From assembly GCF_024362525.1 (NCBI RefSeq), contig NZ_CP101459.1, positions 62,001 to 126,000 on the forward strand: a stretch of DNA of 64,000 nt, in the 5' to 3' direction. Shown piece by piece: positions 8,187 through 16,087 of the stretch. The notes under the pieces were generated by a model, which was given only the letters and a program-made list of their open reading frames with translations, was not told the DNA's origin and ran no database searches. The translations under genes were made by a program, and so were the position numbers. Within the stretch, counting starts at the first letter, position 1, and each line of letters begins with the position of its first letter. The DNA comes from Natrononativus amylolyticus (GTDB lineage: Archaea > Halobacteriota > Halobacteria > Halobacteriales > Natrialbaceae).

Positions 8187-9647
8187 ATGGCAGACGTACC
8201 GGCGAAGACGGCTCGAGCCGAGTGGGGCTCTCGGTTCGGGTTCCTGATGGCGATGATCGGCGCCATGGTGGGCGCGGGGAACATCTGGCGGTTCCCGTAC
8301 GTGATGGGCGACAACGGCGGCGGCGCGTTCGTCGTCGCCTTCCTCGTCCTGTTGTTCCTGCTCGCGGTGCCGGGACTGATGGCCGAGGTCGCCCTCGGTC
8401 GGTACACGGGCAAGGGCGTTATCGGCGCGTTCCGTGACGTCCTCGGTCCCGGTGGGCTGGTCGGCCTCGGCGTGGTCGTCCTGCTGGTGAACATCGCACT
8501 GATGTCGTACTACTCGCCGGTCATCGCGTGGACGCTGTACTACGCGGCTCACTCGCTGCTGTTCTCGTTCACCGCAACCGGCTTCGAGGCCGAGCCGTTC
8601 ATGCTCGATCTGTTCGCCAACCCGGCGCTCATGATCGGGCTTCACACGGTCGTGATGGGTAGTATCGCGGCGATCCTCATCCTCGGTATCCGACGCGGCG
8701 TCGAGCGAGTCGTCGTCTACGCGGTGCCCGCGCTCGTGATTGCCCTCGTCGTCATGACGATTCGGGGACTCACGCTTGACGGCGCCACCGAGGGGATCGC
8801 CTTCGCGTTCACGGTCGACTGGGAATTCTTGACGTACAGCGACACCTGGATCGCGGCGCTCGGCCAGGCGCTGTTCTCGACCGGCCTGGGCTGGGGGATC
8901 GCGTTGACTGTCGGGAGCTACCTCCGCGAGTACGACGACGTCCCCCTCGGCGGCGGCGTGTTCACCGCGATCGGCGAGTCGAGCATCGGCATCCTCGCGG
9001 CGCTGGCGATCTTCCCGATCGTCTTCGCCGTCGGCGTCGAACCCGACGCCGGTGCGGGCCTCGCGTTCGTCTCGCTCGTCCAGGTGTTCCCCGAGATTCC
9101 GCTGGGTGGGATCGTCGCCATCCTGTTCTTCGTGGGCTTTTTCCTCGCCACCTTCACGTCGGGGCTGTTGATCACCGAGGTGAGCGTCACGACGCTGGCC
9201 GAGGAGACCCAATTCGATCGCACCCAGACCGTTCTCGGCGTTTGTGGCGGCATCTGGCTGCTCGGCATCCCGAGTGCGTACTCCGTGGACATCCTCGACT
9301 ACCTGGACTTCGTCTTCGGGAACTGGGGGCTCCCCCTCGCAACGCTCGCGATCATCGGCGTCATCGGGTGGGCGCTCGGCCCCGAACGACTTCGGGTGCT
9401 CGCGGTCAACCAGAACGCCGGCATCTACGTCGGCAAGTGGTGGGACCCCGTGATCAAGTTCGTGATCCCCGCCGTGATGATCTTCATCATGGCGTACTTC
9501 GCCGTCGAGAACTTCGGCAGCCCCGAGATGATCGGCGGGATGCTCGTCATCGTCCTCTTCCCGATCATCGGCTACGCGATCATGTCCATCGTCGAGGGTC
9601 GCAGCGGACAACCCGATCCGGCCGACGTGACCGGAGGTGACGACTGA
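8187..9647 (+). CDS. Sodium-dependent transporter, NSS (SNF) family
   Basis: A 486-residue multi-helix carrier of the neurotransmitter:sodium symporter family. The NSS family imports amino acids or related amines with Na+. Helix 1 carries the family motif GAGNIWRFPY (near 31-40), the unwound segment forming the Na+ and substrate site, followed by GGGAF. About 11-12 hydrophobic helices follow with the LeuT-like pattern (FSTGLGWGIALT in the helix 6 region). The last bases overlap the start of a small one-helix gene, suggesting a two-component transporter. Substrate is unknown; peptide and amino-acid genes around it make an amino acid likely. Confidence 0.9.
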   Translation: MADVPAKTARAEWGSRFGFLMAMIGAMVGAGNIWRFPYVMGDNGGGAFVVAFLVLLFLLAVPGLMAEVALGRYTGKGVIGAFRDVLGPGGLVGLGVVVLLVNIALMSYYSPVIAWTLYYAAHSLLFSFTATGFEAEPFMLDLFANPALMIGLHTVVMGSIAAILILGIRRGVERVVVYAVPALVIALVVMTIRGLTLDGATEGIAFAFTVDWEFLTYSDTWIAALGQALFSTGLGWGIALTVGSYLREYDDVPLGGGVFTAIGESSIGILAALAIFPIVFAVGVEPDAGAGLAFVSLVQVFPEIPLGGIVAILFFVGFFLATFTSGLLITEVSVTTLAEETQFDRTQTVLGVCGGIWLLGIPSAYSVDILDYLDFVFGNWGLPLATLAIIGVIGWALGPERLRVLAVNQNAGIYVGKWWDPVIKFVIPAVMIFIMAYFAVENFGSPEMIGGMLVIVLFPIIGYAIMSIVEGRSGQPDPADVTGGDD

Positions 9648-9964
9648 TGGCGCTCACCACCGAAGTCGTAGCCATGCTCGTGTTCACCCTCACCGCGTTC
9701 TGGGGCGTCGCGACCTGGGCGCTCGTTCGCACGCTTCGCCAGGAGGGCCAAAAAGTCGAGATCCTCAAACACCAGGAACAGATGGACACCTACTCGCCGC
9801 GGGCGCTCGAGGACCTCCGCGAGTGGATCGAAGAGAACCCGGACGATCCGCTTGCGGATGAGGCCCGCGCCCGGTACAACGAGTGTGTCACGGTCCTCGA
9901 GACGACCGACCGGCACTTCTACGACTGGTCCGACGAGGAGATCACCCGCCTCGAACCCCTCTGA
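9647..9964 (+). CDS. Small one-helix partner of the NSS transporter
   Basis: A 105-residue protein whose ATG overlaps the symporter's TGA by one base. One N-terminal membrane helix (about residues 7-27, VAMLVFTLTAFWGVATWALV) is followed by a charged cytosolic domain that looks helical and TPR-like (DYSPRALEDLREWIEENPDDP type spacing). I know no named family for it. Coupled translation with the carrier suggests an accessory subunit, functionally like the small MetS subunit of the bacterial MetPS NSS system. That comparison is by arrangement only; I see no sequence similarity. Confidence 0.7.
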   Translation: MALTTEVVAMLVFTLTAFWGVATWALVRTLRQEGQKVEILKHQEQMDTYSPRALEDLREWIEENPDDPLADEARARYNECVTVLETTDRHFYDWSDEEITRLEPL

Positions 9965-10272
9965 TCCCGCCGGCCGGGTTGTTTTTCTTCCTGAAACGGT
10001 GCTGATCGAGCGTCGAACCGCCACTGTGTAGACATCTCTACCTATCGAGTATTACATACGGTAGTGATGATTGTAATTTCCCGACCCCAGCGATACGTAC
10101 ACACTCACTGGTCGACCGCTGGTGGGTACGTCTCAGTCCGCCATCTCCGCCAGAGGTGACCACGCCGGCCCAGCGTCGGTCGATCTGACGGCCGCCGTTG
10201 TGGATTGTGGGCCGTCAGTTCGGTGGGCCGCGCGGGACGTCAGCGACCGCACCGACGGTGCTCGCCGCCCGG
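9965..10272. other. Convergent intergenic region with T-rich terminator
   Basis: This spacer lies between the 3' ends of the symporter operon (plus) and the GGT cluster (minus). A T-rich run (GTTGTTTTTCTT, about 9979-9990) follows a GC-rich palindrome (CCGGCCGG), the likely terminator for the plus-strand operon. An AT-rich patch at 10045-10080 may serve the other side. I see no gene. Confidence 0.45.
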
Positions 10273-12153
10273 TCAGCCGTCCCTGCCGGGCGCGTCGTCG
10301 GACTGTCCCGGTGGGACGTCGTCCTCACGCTCCGGTGGCACGTCGCGTGGCGGGCCACGCGGGCGGTCCTCGGGCGGGCCACGTGGGCCGCGACCGTCGT
10401 CGATCGCGCCGACGTAGGCGTCGCGGCGCGGATCCGCGGCCGCCTCGTAGGTGCCGTTCGGCTCGACGATCAGCGTGTTCGCCATGCCGGTGTCGCCCGG
10501 CGAGCCGGAGGCGCTGTGGCCCTTTGCCTCCAGGTCGTCGCGGACCGCCTCGTCGAGGGTCTCCTCCCAACCGAAGCTGCCGCCCCAGCCGGCTTCGACG
10601 CGGGGTTCGGCCAGTGCCTCATCGAGGTCCATATCGAAGGCGTAGAGGTGGGTGAGCACCTGTGAGACCGCCGCAACCGTGGGGCCGGGCGAGCCCGTCG
10701 CGACGACCGGCTCGCCCCGTCGGAGGCCGATCGTCGGACACATCTGGGTCTGGCGGCGCTTGAGCGGCTGGAGCTCCGTCGGACCGGGGCTCAGCGAGAA
10801 GCCACCGATCGAGTACGAGAGCATCATGCCGTAGTCGGGGACCATGTTGCCGGAGACGAACGCGACCGACAGCGTGCTCGTCCAGGCGACGACGTTGCCC
10901 GCTTCGTCGGCCACAACGAAGTGGGTCGTCTGATCGAGGTCCTCGGGGTCGAACGGCTCGTGTTCGAGCTCGCCCGTCGACGGGTGACCGGTGGAGCGGT
11001 ACGGGGAACCCGGCTGGTAGTCCCACGGATCGCCAGCGTCGTGGGTGGCCGGGTTGTGGGCGTCCGGGTTGACCAGGCTCGCGCGCTCTTCGAGGTAGCC
11101 GTCCGAGAAGAACCCGCGATTCGGGATGTCGACGAAGTGGTGGTCGCCGAGCGTGTTCCCGTCGGCGTTCGCCATTCGCATCGCCTCGAGATACCGGTGG
11201 TAGAACTCGGAGGTGCCCGACTCGAGGTCGTCGACGTCCAGTTCCTCGAGGACCCGCAGGATCAGCGGGATCTCGTAGCCCCCGACGGAGGGGAAGAACG
11301 CGAAGTCGACGCCGCCGAACTCGACCCAATTCGCGCGGTCCTCGACGACCCGGTAGCGAGCGATGTCGTCGACGGTCATGTAGCCGCCGTGATCCTGGAC
11401 GGTCTCCGCGATGGCCTCTGCGATCTCGCCCTGGTAGAACGCCTCGACGCCCTCGTCACGCAGGAGCGTCATCGTGTTCGCCTGGCCGGGCTGGACCATC
11501 GTGTCGCCCTCCTGAAGCGGCTCCTCGCCCTGGCCGTCGGGGCTGAACGCCTCCCGGGCGGTCTGTCCCAGGTTCTCCCAGGTGTTGTTGAGCCGGCGGG
11601 CGAACTCGAGGTCGACTTCGACACCGTTCTCCGCGAGGTCGATCGCCGAGTCGAAGACTTCCTCGAAGTCCCGGGTGCCCCAGCGCTTCAGCGAGAAGTC
11701 CATCCCGCGCGGGACGCCCGGGACGCCGTGGACCCGTCCGATGCCGCTCTCGGCGTGCAGCTCGCCCGAGGCGGCCGTCGGCGCCCGGTCGCGGTAGTTC
11801 AGCAGGTGCGTGCGGCCGGTCTCGGCCGAGTAGACGGTCATGAAACCGCCGCCGGCCAGCCCCGTCGAGTTCGGTGCGACGACCGCGAGCACCGCTTGCA
11901 TGACCGCCGCCGCGTCCACGGCGTTGCCGCCGTCCTCGAGCACGTCCAGGCCCGCCTGCGTCGCCTCCGGGTGCAGCGACGATACGACCCCGCGGCGTGA
12001 GCGCGCCGTCGGGATGTCCTCCGGCCCCCGGGGGATCGCGCGCCCTGGGTACTCTTCGGTGACGTCGTGCTCGTCAGCGACGGCTCCCTGCGAAAGCAGG
12101 CCCGCCGCGGCTGCAGTACTCGCCGTTCCTTTGATGAATGTACGTCGTTCCAT
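10273..12153 (-). CDS. Tat-exported gamma-glutamyltransferase, paralogue 1
   Basis: An Ntn-hydrolase of the gamma-glutamyltransferase family (626 residues). Such enzymes mature by self-cleavage before a threonine that becomes the nucleophile, then hydrolyse or transfer gamma-glutamyl groups. The start at 12153 gives a Tat signal, MERRTFIKG followed by an Ala-rich helix. The cleavage site TTHFVVAD puts the nucleophile at Thr409. The segment NYRDRAP keeps the arginine that binds the substrate alpha-carboxylate in E. coli GGT (Arg114). The C-terminal 40 residues are Gly/Pro/Arg/Asp-rich and probably disordered. It is last of four minus-strand paralogues and has its own 200-base upstream gap. Confidence 0.9.
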   Translation of the reverse strand: MERRTFIKGTASTAAAAGLLSQGAVADEHDVTEEYPGRAIPRGPEDIPTARSRRGVVSSLHPEATQAGLDVLEDGGNAVDAAAVMQAVLAVVAPNSTGLAGGGFMTVYSAETGRTHLLNYRDRAPTAASGELHAESGIGRVHGVPGVPRGMDFSLKRWGTRDFEEVFDSAIDLAENGVEVDLEFARRLNNTWENLGQTAREAFSPDGQGEEPLQEGDTMVQPGQANTMTLLRDEGVEAFYQGEIAEAIAETVQDHGGYMTVDDIARYRVVEDRANWVEFGGVDFAFFPSVGGYEIPLILRVLEELDVDDLESGTSEFYHRYLEAMRMANADGNTLGDHHFVDIPNRGFFSDGYLEERASLVNPDAHNPATHDAGDPWDYQPGSPYRSTGHPSTGELEHEPFDPEDLDQTTHFVVADEAGNVVAWTSTLSVAFVSGNMVPDYGMMLSYSIGGFSLSPGPTELQPLKRRQTQMCPTIGLRRGEPVVATGSPGPTVAAVSQVLTHLYAFDMDLDEALAEPRVEAGWGGSFGWEETLDEAVRDDLEAKGHSASGSPGDTGMANTLIVEPNGTYEAAADPRRDAYVGAIDDGRGPRGPPEDRPRGPPRDVPPEREDDVPPGQSDDAPGRDG

Positions 12154-12353
12154 TGGTACAGGCTCTCCGCCACCCGCGACTGGATGGCAAGTGGAAATGG
12201 CCATTAGAAACCAAAGCAGTTGACTTTCCAGAGAATCTTACTGCAATGATATTAGTTATATAGTTAAATCTATATTCATTATGAATTAAGTAGATGTATC
12301 TGCGAAACAGAGCGCCGGGTGATCAGCGACCGGGTTGATCCTGGCCGGTCGCC
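12154..12353 (-). promoter_or_regulatory. AT-rich upstream region of GGT paralogue 1
   Basis: The 200 bases between GGT paralogues 2 and 1 contain an AT-rich block at about 12240-12300, including TATATAGTTAAATCTATATT. It stands in strong contrast to the flanking genes. It probably holds a separate promoter for paralogue 1, unlike the 82- and 85-base spacers between the other copies. Confidence 0.4.
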
Positions 12354-14120
12354 TCAGGTACCTCGCCCCGGCGGCCCGCGACCGTCGTCGACCGCGCCAG
12401 CATCGCCGTCTCGGCGTGGGTCGGCCGCGGCGGTCCAGACGTCACGCCCCCGACCGCGCCGATCGCGGACGATCGCTTGGACGGAACCGATGTCGCTCCA
12501 GTCGCTCGCGAAGCCGTGGCCCTTCGCTTCGAGGGCCTCACGGACCTCCTCGGTGACGCCGTCCTCCCACGACGCCCCCTGCACGCGAGGTTCGGCGATG
12601 GCCTCGGCGAGGCCCATGTCGTGTTCGAAGACGTTGACGAGCACCTGCAGCGGTGCGGAGTAGAGCGCGCCGGGCGAGTCGAAGGAGGCGATCGGAACGC
12701 CGTCCTCGTAGACGAACGTCGGTGTCATGGCCAGCGCGCCCGCCACCTCGCGCTTGTTCGGCTCGATTGCGTTGCTCCCCGAGAGCGGGAAGTACGACTG
12801 GATCACCGAGAGCATGAAGCCGTAGCCGGGGACCATGTTACCGGCCACCCAGCCGACGCCGAGGGTGCTGGTTAGACCGACGACGTTGCCCTCGTCGTCC
12901 GCGACGACAAGGTGGTTGGTGCGGGGCTCACGCGTCTGGGGTACGTGCCCGTCCGTCTGGTAGGCGTCGCCAGGTTGGTGGGCCCAGGGGTCGCCCGCGC
13001 CTGCGCTGCTGACCTCGTCGAAGTCGATCAGGGAACGGCGTTCCGTGGTGTAGGAGTCGCTCAGCAGGCCCTGCGTCGGGACGTCGACGAAGTCCGTGTC
13101 CGCGAGGTGAGCCCCGACGTCCGAGTTCGCGAGGTCCATTGCTTCGAGTAACAGGTGGTAGCGGTCGGGATCACGCGGGTCGAGTGCGTCGAGGTCGAAG
13201 CCCTCGAGCAACCGCAGCGCGAGCCCGACGTTGTACTCCGAGGAGACCTGGTAGCCGTCGTACTCGAACCAGACCGGGTGGTCGACGGAGACCTGGTACC
13301 GCCTGTAGTCGTCGAGCGTCGTGACCCCACCGAGGTCCTGGATGAACTCCGTTGCGGCTTCGGCGATCTCGCCATGGTAGAACACCTCGGAACCGCCCTC
13401 GGCGATGAGCCGCAGCGACTTCCCCAGGTCCGCCTGGACGAGCAGGTCGCCTGGCTGGAGGGGCTCGCCATCGTCGTCGAGATAGACGTCGCGGGCGGCC
13501 TCGTTGAGGGTGTCCTGGGTCTGGTGGATCCTGAGTGAGAGCTCGCGATCGAGTTCCCAGCCCTCCTCGGCCAGCTCGATCGCCGGCTGGGTTACCTCGT
13601 CGAAGTACTTCGTCCCCCAGCGCTTGAGGGCGGTGTCGTCGAGCCGGATCGAGCCAGGGACGCCGTGGGCCAGCCCGCGGTCGTAGATTTCGCGCCTACC
13701 CAGGTAGTTCCCGTCGTCGTCGAGGAACATGTCGGGCTCGGCAGCGCCCGCCGCGCGCTCCATGCCGTTGACGACGTAGGTGACGTCCTCCTCGGCGACG
13801 TACGCTTGCATGACGGCCTCGCCGCTCAGGCCGGTTCCGTTCGGTTCGACGACGCTGAGCGCGAGCTGGGCGGCGACGGCCGCATCAAAAGCGTTACCGC
13901 CGTCTTCGAGGATCTCGATGGCGGCCTCGGTCGCCAGCGGGTGAGAGGTGGCCGCAACGCCCCCTTCGGATCGGGCGAGGGGGACGTCCTCGGGGTCGGG
14001 GATCGTTCTGGCGAGTTCGTCCTCCCAGTCCGCTTGGGCGGCAGTCGTCTGCGAGAGCAGGCCGGCAGCTGCGAGCGCGCCGGCCGTTCCTTTCAGTACG
14101 TCTCGTCGATTCAGTGTCAT
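12354..14120 (-). CDS. Tat-exported gamma-glutamyltransferase-family hydrolase, paralogue 2
   Basis: A 588-residue GGT-family protein. The start at 14120 gives the Tat signal MTLNRRDVLKG followed by a hydrophobic helix; the frame is open further upstream but that part is low-complexity antisense reading. The processing site TNHLVVAD sets the predicted nucleophile at Thr401. At the place of E. coli Arg114 the chain reads NGMERAAGAA, so the carboxylate-binding arginine appears replaced by Met. The tail ends in Arg/Gly-rich residues. It resembles paralogue 3 more than paralogue 1, with the shared block GNMVPGYGFMLSVIQSYF. Substrate may differ from gamma-glutamyl compounds. Confidence 0.88.
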   Translation of the reverse strand: MTLNRRDVLKGTAGALAAAGLLSQTTAAQADWEDELARTIPDPEDVPLARSEGGVAATSHPLATEAAIEILEDGGNAFDAAVAAQLALSVVEPNGTGLSGEAVMQAYVAEEDVTYVVNGMERAAGAAEPDMFLDDDGNYLGRREIYDRGLAHGVPGSIRLDDTALKRWGTKYFDEVTQPAIELAEEGWELDRELSLRIHQTQDTLNEAARDVYLDDDGEPLQPGDLLVQADLGKSLRLIAEGGSEVFYHGEIAEAATEFIQDLGGVTTLDDYRRYQVSVDHPVWFEYDGYQVSSEYNVGLALRLLEGFDLDALDPRDPDRYHLLLEAMDLANSDVGAHLADTDFVDVPTQGLLSDSYTTERRSLIDFDEVSSAGAGDPWAHQPGDAYQTDGHVPQTREPRTNHLVVADDEGNVVGLTSTLGVGWVAGNMVPGYGFMLSVIQSYFPLSGSNAIEPNKREVAGALAMTPTFVYEDGVPIASFDSPGALYSAPLQVLVNVFEHDMGLAEAIAEPRVQGASWEDGVTEEVREALEAKGHGFASDWSDIGSVQAIVRDRRGRGRDVWTAAADPRRDGDAGAVDDGRGPPGRGT

Positions 14121-14202
14121 GTGTGGTGTCGATGTGTGATCGGTTCGGCCGGTGTGGGTCGCCGGGACCCATCGCCGCCGACCGGTCGCTACCGCTCCGC
14201 GA

Positions 14203-16002
14203 TTAGTTCGATCGCCCGGGCGAGTCTCCGACGCTGCCGGCGCTGCCGTCGCGTCTGGCGTCTGCGGCGGCCGTCCACCGCGGTCTGCGGCCGCGGTCCT
14301 GCCGATGGATCGACTGGACCGAGCCGAGGTCGGACCAGTCGTCGGCGAGGTTGTGGCCCATCTCTTCGAGCGCATCGCGGGCCTCCTTCGGAACGCCGTC
14401 CTCCCAGTTCCCGCCTTTCACCCGTGGCTCGGCGACGGCCTCAGCGAGGTCCATGTCGTGTTCGAGGACGTTCAGGAGCACCTGCAACGGCGCCGCCTGG
14501 TTCGACCCCGGTGAGTCGGCGGTCAGGATCGGCCGGCCGTCCTCGAAGACGATCGTATGCGTCATGATCTGGGCCATAGGGACGCGTTTGTTCGGCAAGG
14601 CATCGCCGACGCCGTCGGTCGGGAACGGGCTGAAGTACGACTGGATCACCGAGAGCATGAAGCCGTAGCCGGGGACCATATTGCCGGCGTTCCAGCCGAC
14701 GCCAAGCGAGCTGGAGTGGGTGACGACGTTCCCCTCCGCGTCGGCGACGACGAACGAGTTCGTGCGGTACTCGTCCCCGCCGTCCGCGGCCCCGAGCGAC
14801 TCGACGTCCGCCGTCGTCTGCGGGACGTGGCCGCCGGTGTCGTAGGCGTCGCCGGGCTGGTACGCCCACGGGTCGCCCGCACCCGCGCCGGTCGCCCGCT
14901 CGGGATCGATCTCGTCCCGACGGTCCTCCGTGTACTCGTCGCTCAGCAGCCCCTGTTGGGGGATGTCCGCGTACTCGTAGTCGTTTACGTACGTGCCCGC
15001 GTCGGCCCTGGCTCTGCTCTGGGCCTCGAGCAGCAGGTGGTAGCGCTGGGGGTCCTTCGGGTCGAGGTCGGCGAGGTCGAAGCCGTCGAGGAGTCGCATC
15101 GCGAGGCCCACGTTGTACTCGCTGGCGACCTGGTAGCCGTCGTACTCGAACCAGACCGGGTGACCGACGGATACCTGGTAGCGCTCGAAGTCCTCCATCG
15201 TGGTGATGCCGCCCATCTCCTGGATGAAGTCGGTGGTCGCCTCGGCGATCTCGCCCCGGTAGAAGGCGCCTGAGCCCCCCTCGGCGATGAGTCGCAGCGT
15301 GTCGGCCTTGTCCGCCTGGACGAGCCGGTCGCCGGGCTCGAGCGGATCACCGTTCTCGTCGAGGTAGACGTCGCGAGCGGCCTCGTTGAGGGTGTCCTGG
15401 GTCTGGTGGATCCGGAGCGAGAGCTCGCGGTCGATCTCCCAGCCCTCCTCGGCGAGGTCGATAGCCCGGTCGGCCAGCTCGTCGAAGTACCTGGTCCCCC
15501 AGCGCTTGAGGGCGGTGTCGAGGAGCCGGATCGAGCCGGGGACGCCGTGGGCGAGCCCGCGGTCGTAGATCTCCCCGGTTCCGAGATAGTTCCCGTCGTC
15601 GTCGAGGAACATGTCCGGCTGCGCCGCGCCCGCGGCGCGACCGAGCCCGTTAACGAGGTAAGTGTTGTCCTCCTCGGCGTTGTACGCGTGCAGCCGCGCC
15701 TCGGCGGCGAGGCCGGTGCCGTTGGGCACGACCACGCTCAAAACTAGCTGGGCGGCGGCGGCCGCATCGTACGCGTTACCGCCGTCCTCGAGGACCTCGA
15801 TTGCCGCGTCGGTTGCGAGGGGGTGGGCGGTGCTCGCGACGCCGTCGCGCGAGGTCGCGGTCGAAATCTCGTCCGCGTCGGGGATCTCCCGTGCCAGTTC
15901 GTCCGCCCACTCCTCGTCGGCGGCGGTCGTCTGCGAGAGCACGCCAGCGGCGGCGATCGCTCCGGCTGTTCCTTTCAGTAGGTCGCGTCGGTGTAGTGTC
16001 AT
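14203..16002 (-). CDS. Tat-exported gamma-glutamyltransferase-family hydrolase, paralogue 3
   Basis: A 599-residue paralogue that starts at 16002 with MTLHRRDLLKG, nearly the same Tat signal as paralogue 2. The cleavage site reads TNSFVVAD (nucleophile Thr414). The residue after TN is Ser where the other three copies have His. The Arg114 position reads NGLGRAAGAA, that is Leu. Large blocks match paralogue 2 almost residue for residue (YDRGLAHGVPGSIRL, LRIHQTQDTLNEAARDVYLD), so the two are products of a recent duplication. It lies 82 bases from paralogue 2 and 85 from paralogue 4, consistent with one transcript. Confidence 0.88.
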   Translation of the reverse strand: MTLHRRDLLKGTAGAIAAAGVLSQTTAADEEWADELAREIPDADEISTATSRDGVASTAHPLATDAAIEVLEDGGNAYDAAAAAQLVLSVVVPNGTGLAAEARLHAYNAEEDNTYLVNGLGRAAGAAQPDMFLDDDGNYLGTGEIYDRGLAHGVPGSIRLLDTALKRWGTRYFDELADRAIDLAEEGWEIDRELSLRIHQTQDTLNEAARDVYLDENGDPLEPGDRLVQADKADTLRLIAEGGSGAFYRGEIAEATTDFIQEMGGITTMEDFERYQVSVGHPVWFEYDGYQVASEYNVGLAMRLLDGFDLADLDPKDPQRYHLLLEAQSRARADAGTYVNDYEYADIPQQGLLSDEYTEDRRDEIDPERATGAGAGDPWAYQPGDAYDTGGHVPQTTADVESLGAADGGDEYRTNSFVVADAEGNVVTHSSSLGVGWNAGNMVPGYGFMLSVIQSYFSPFPTDGVGDALPNKRVPMAQIMTHTIVFEDGRPILTADSPGSNQAAPLQVLLNVLEHDMDLAEAVAEPRVKGGNWEDGVPKEARDALEEMGHNLADDWSDLGSVQSIHRQDRGRRPRWTAAADARRDGSAGSVGDSPGRSN

Positions 16003-16087
16003 GGTATCTGTGGTGTCTGCGTCTGTGGTGTCTGCGTCGGGTGCCGACGGGTCGGCGGGACCATCCGGCCGACCGCGATCGGCGTCG

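Noticed and set aside
8151-9611. Long minus-strand open frame (486 codons) opposite the NSS gene
   Set aside because: It is very rich in Asp, Glu, His and Arg with no family motif, and it mirrors a clear transporter gene; a GC-driven shadow.
10921-12000. Long plus-strand open frame opposite GGT paralogue 1
   Set aside because: Val/Arg/Leu-rich antisense reading of a strongly supported gene.
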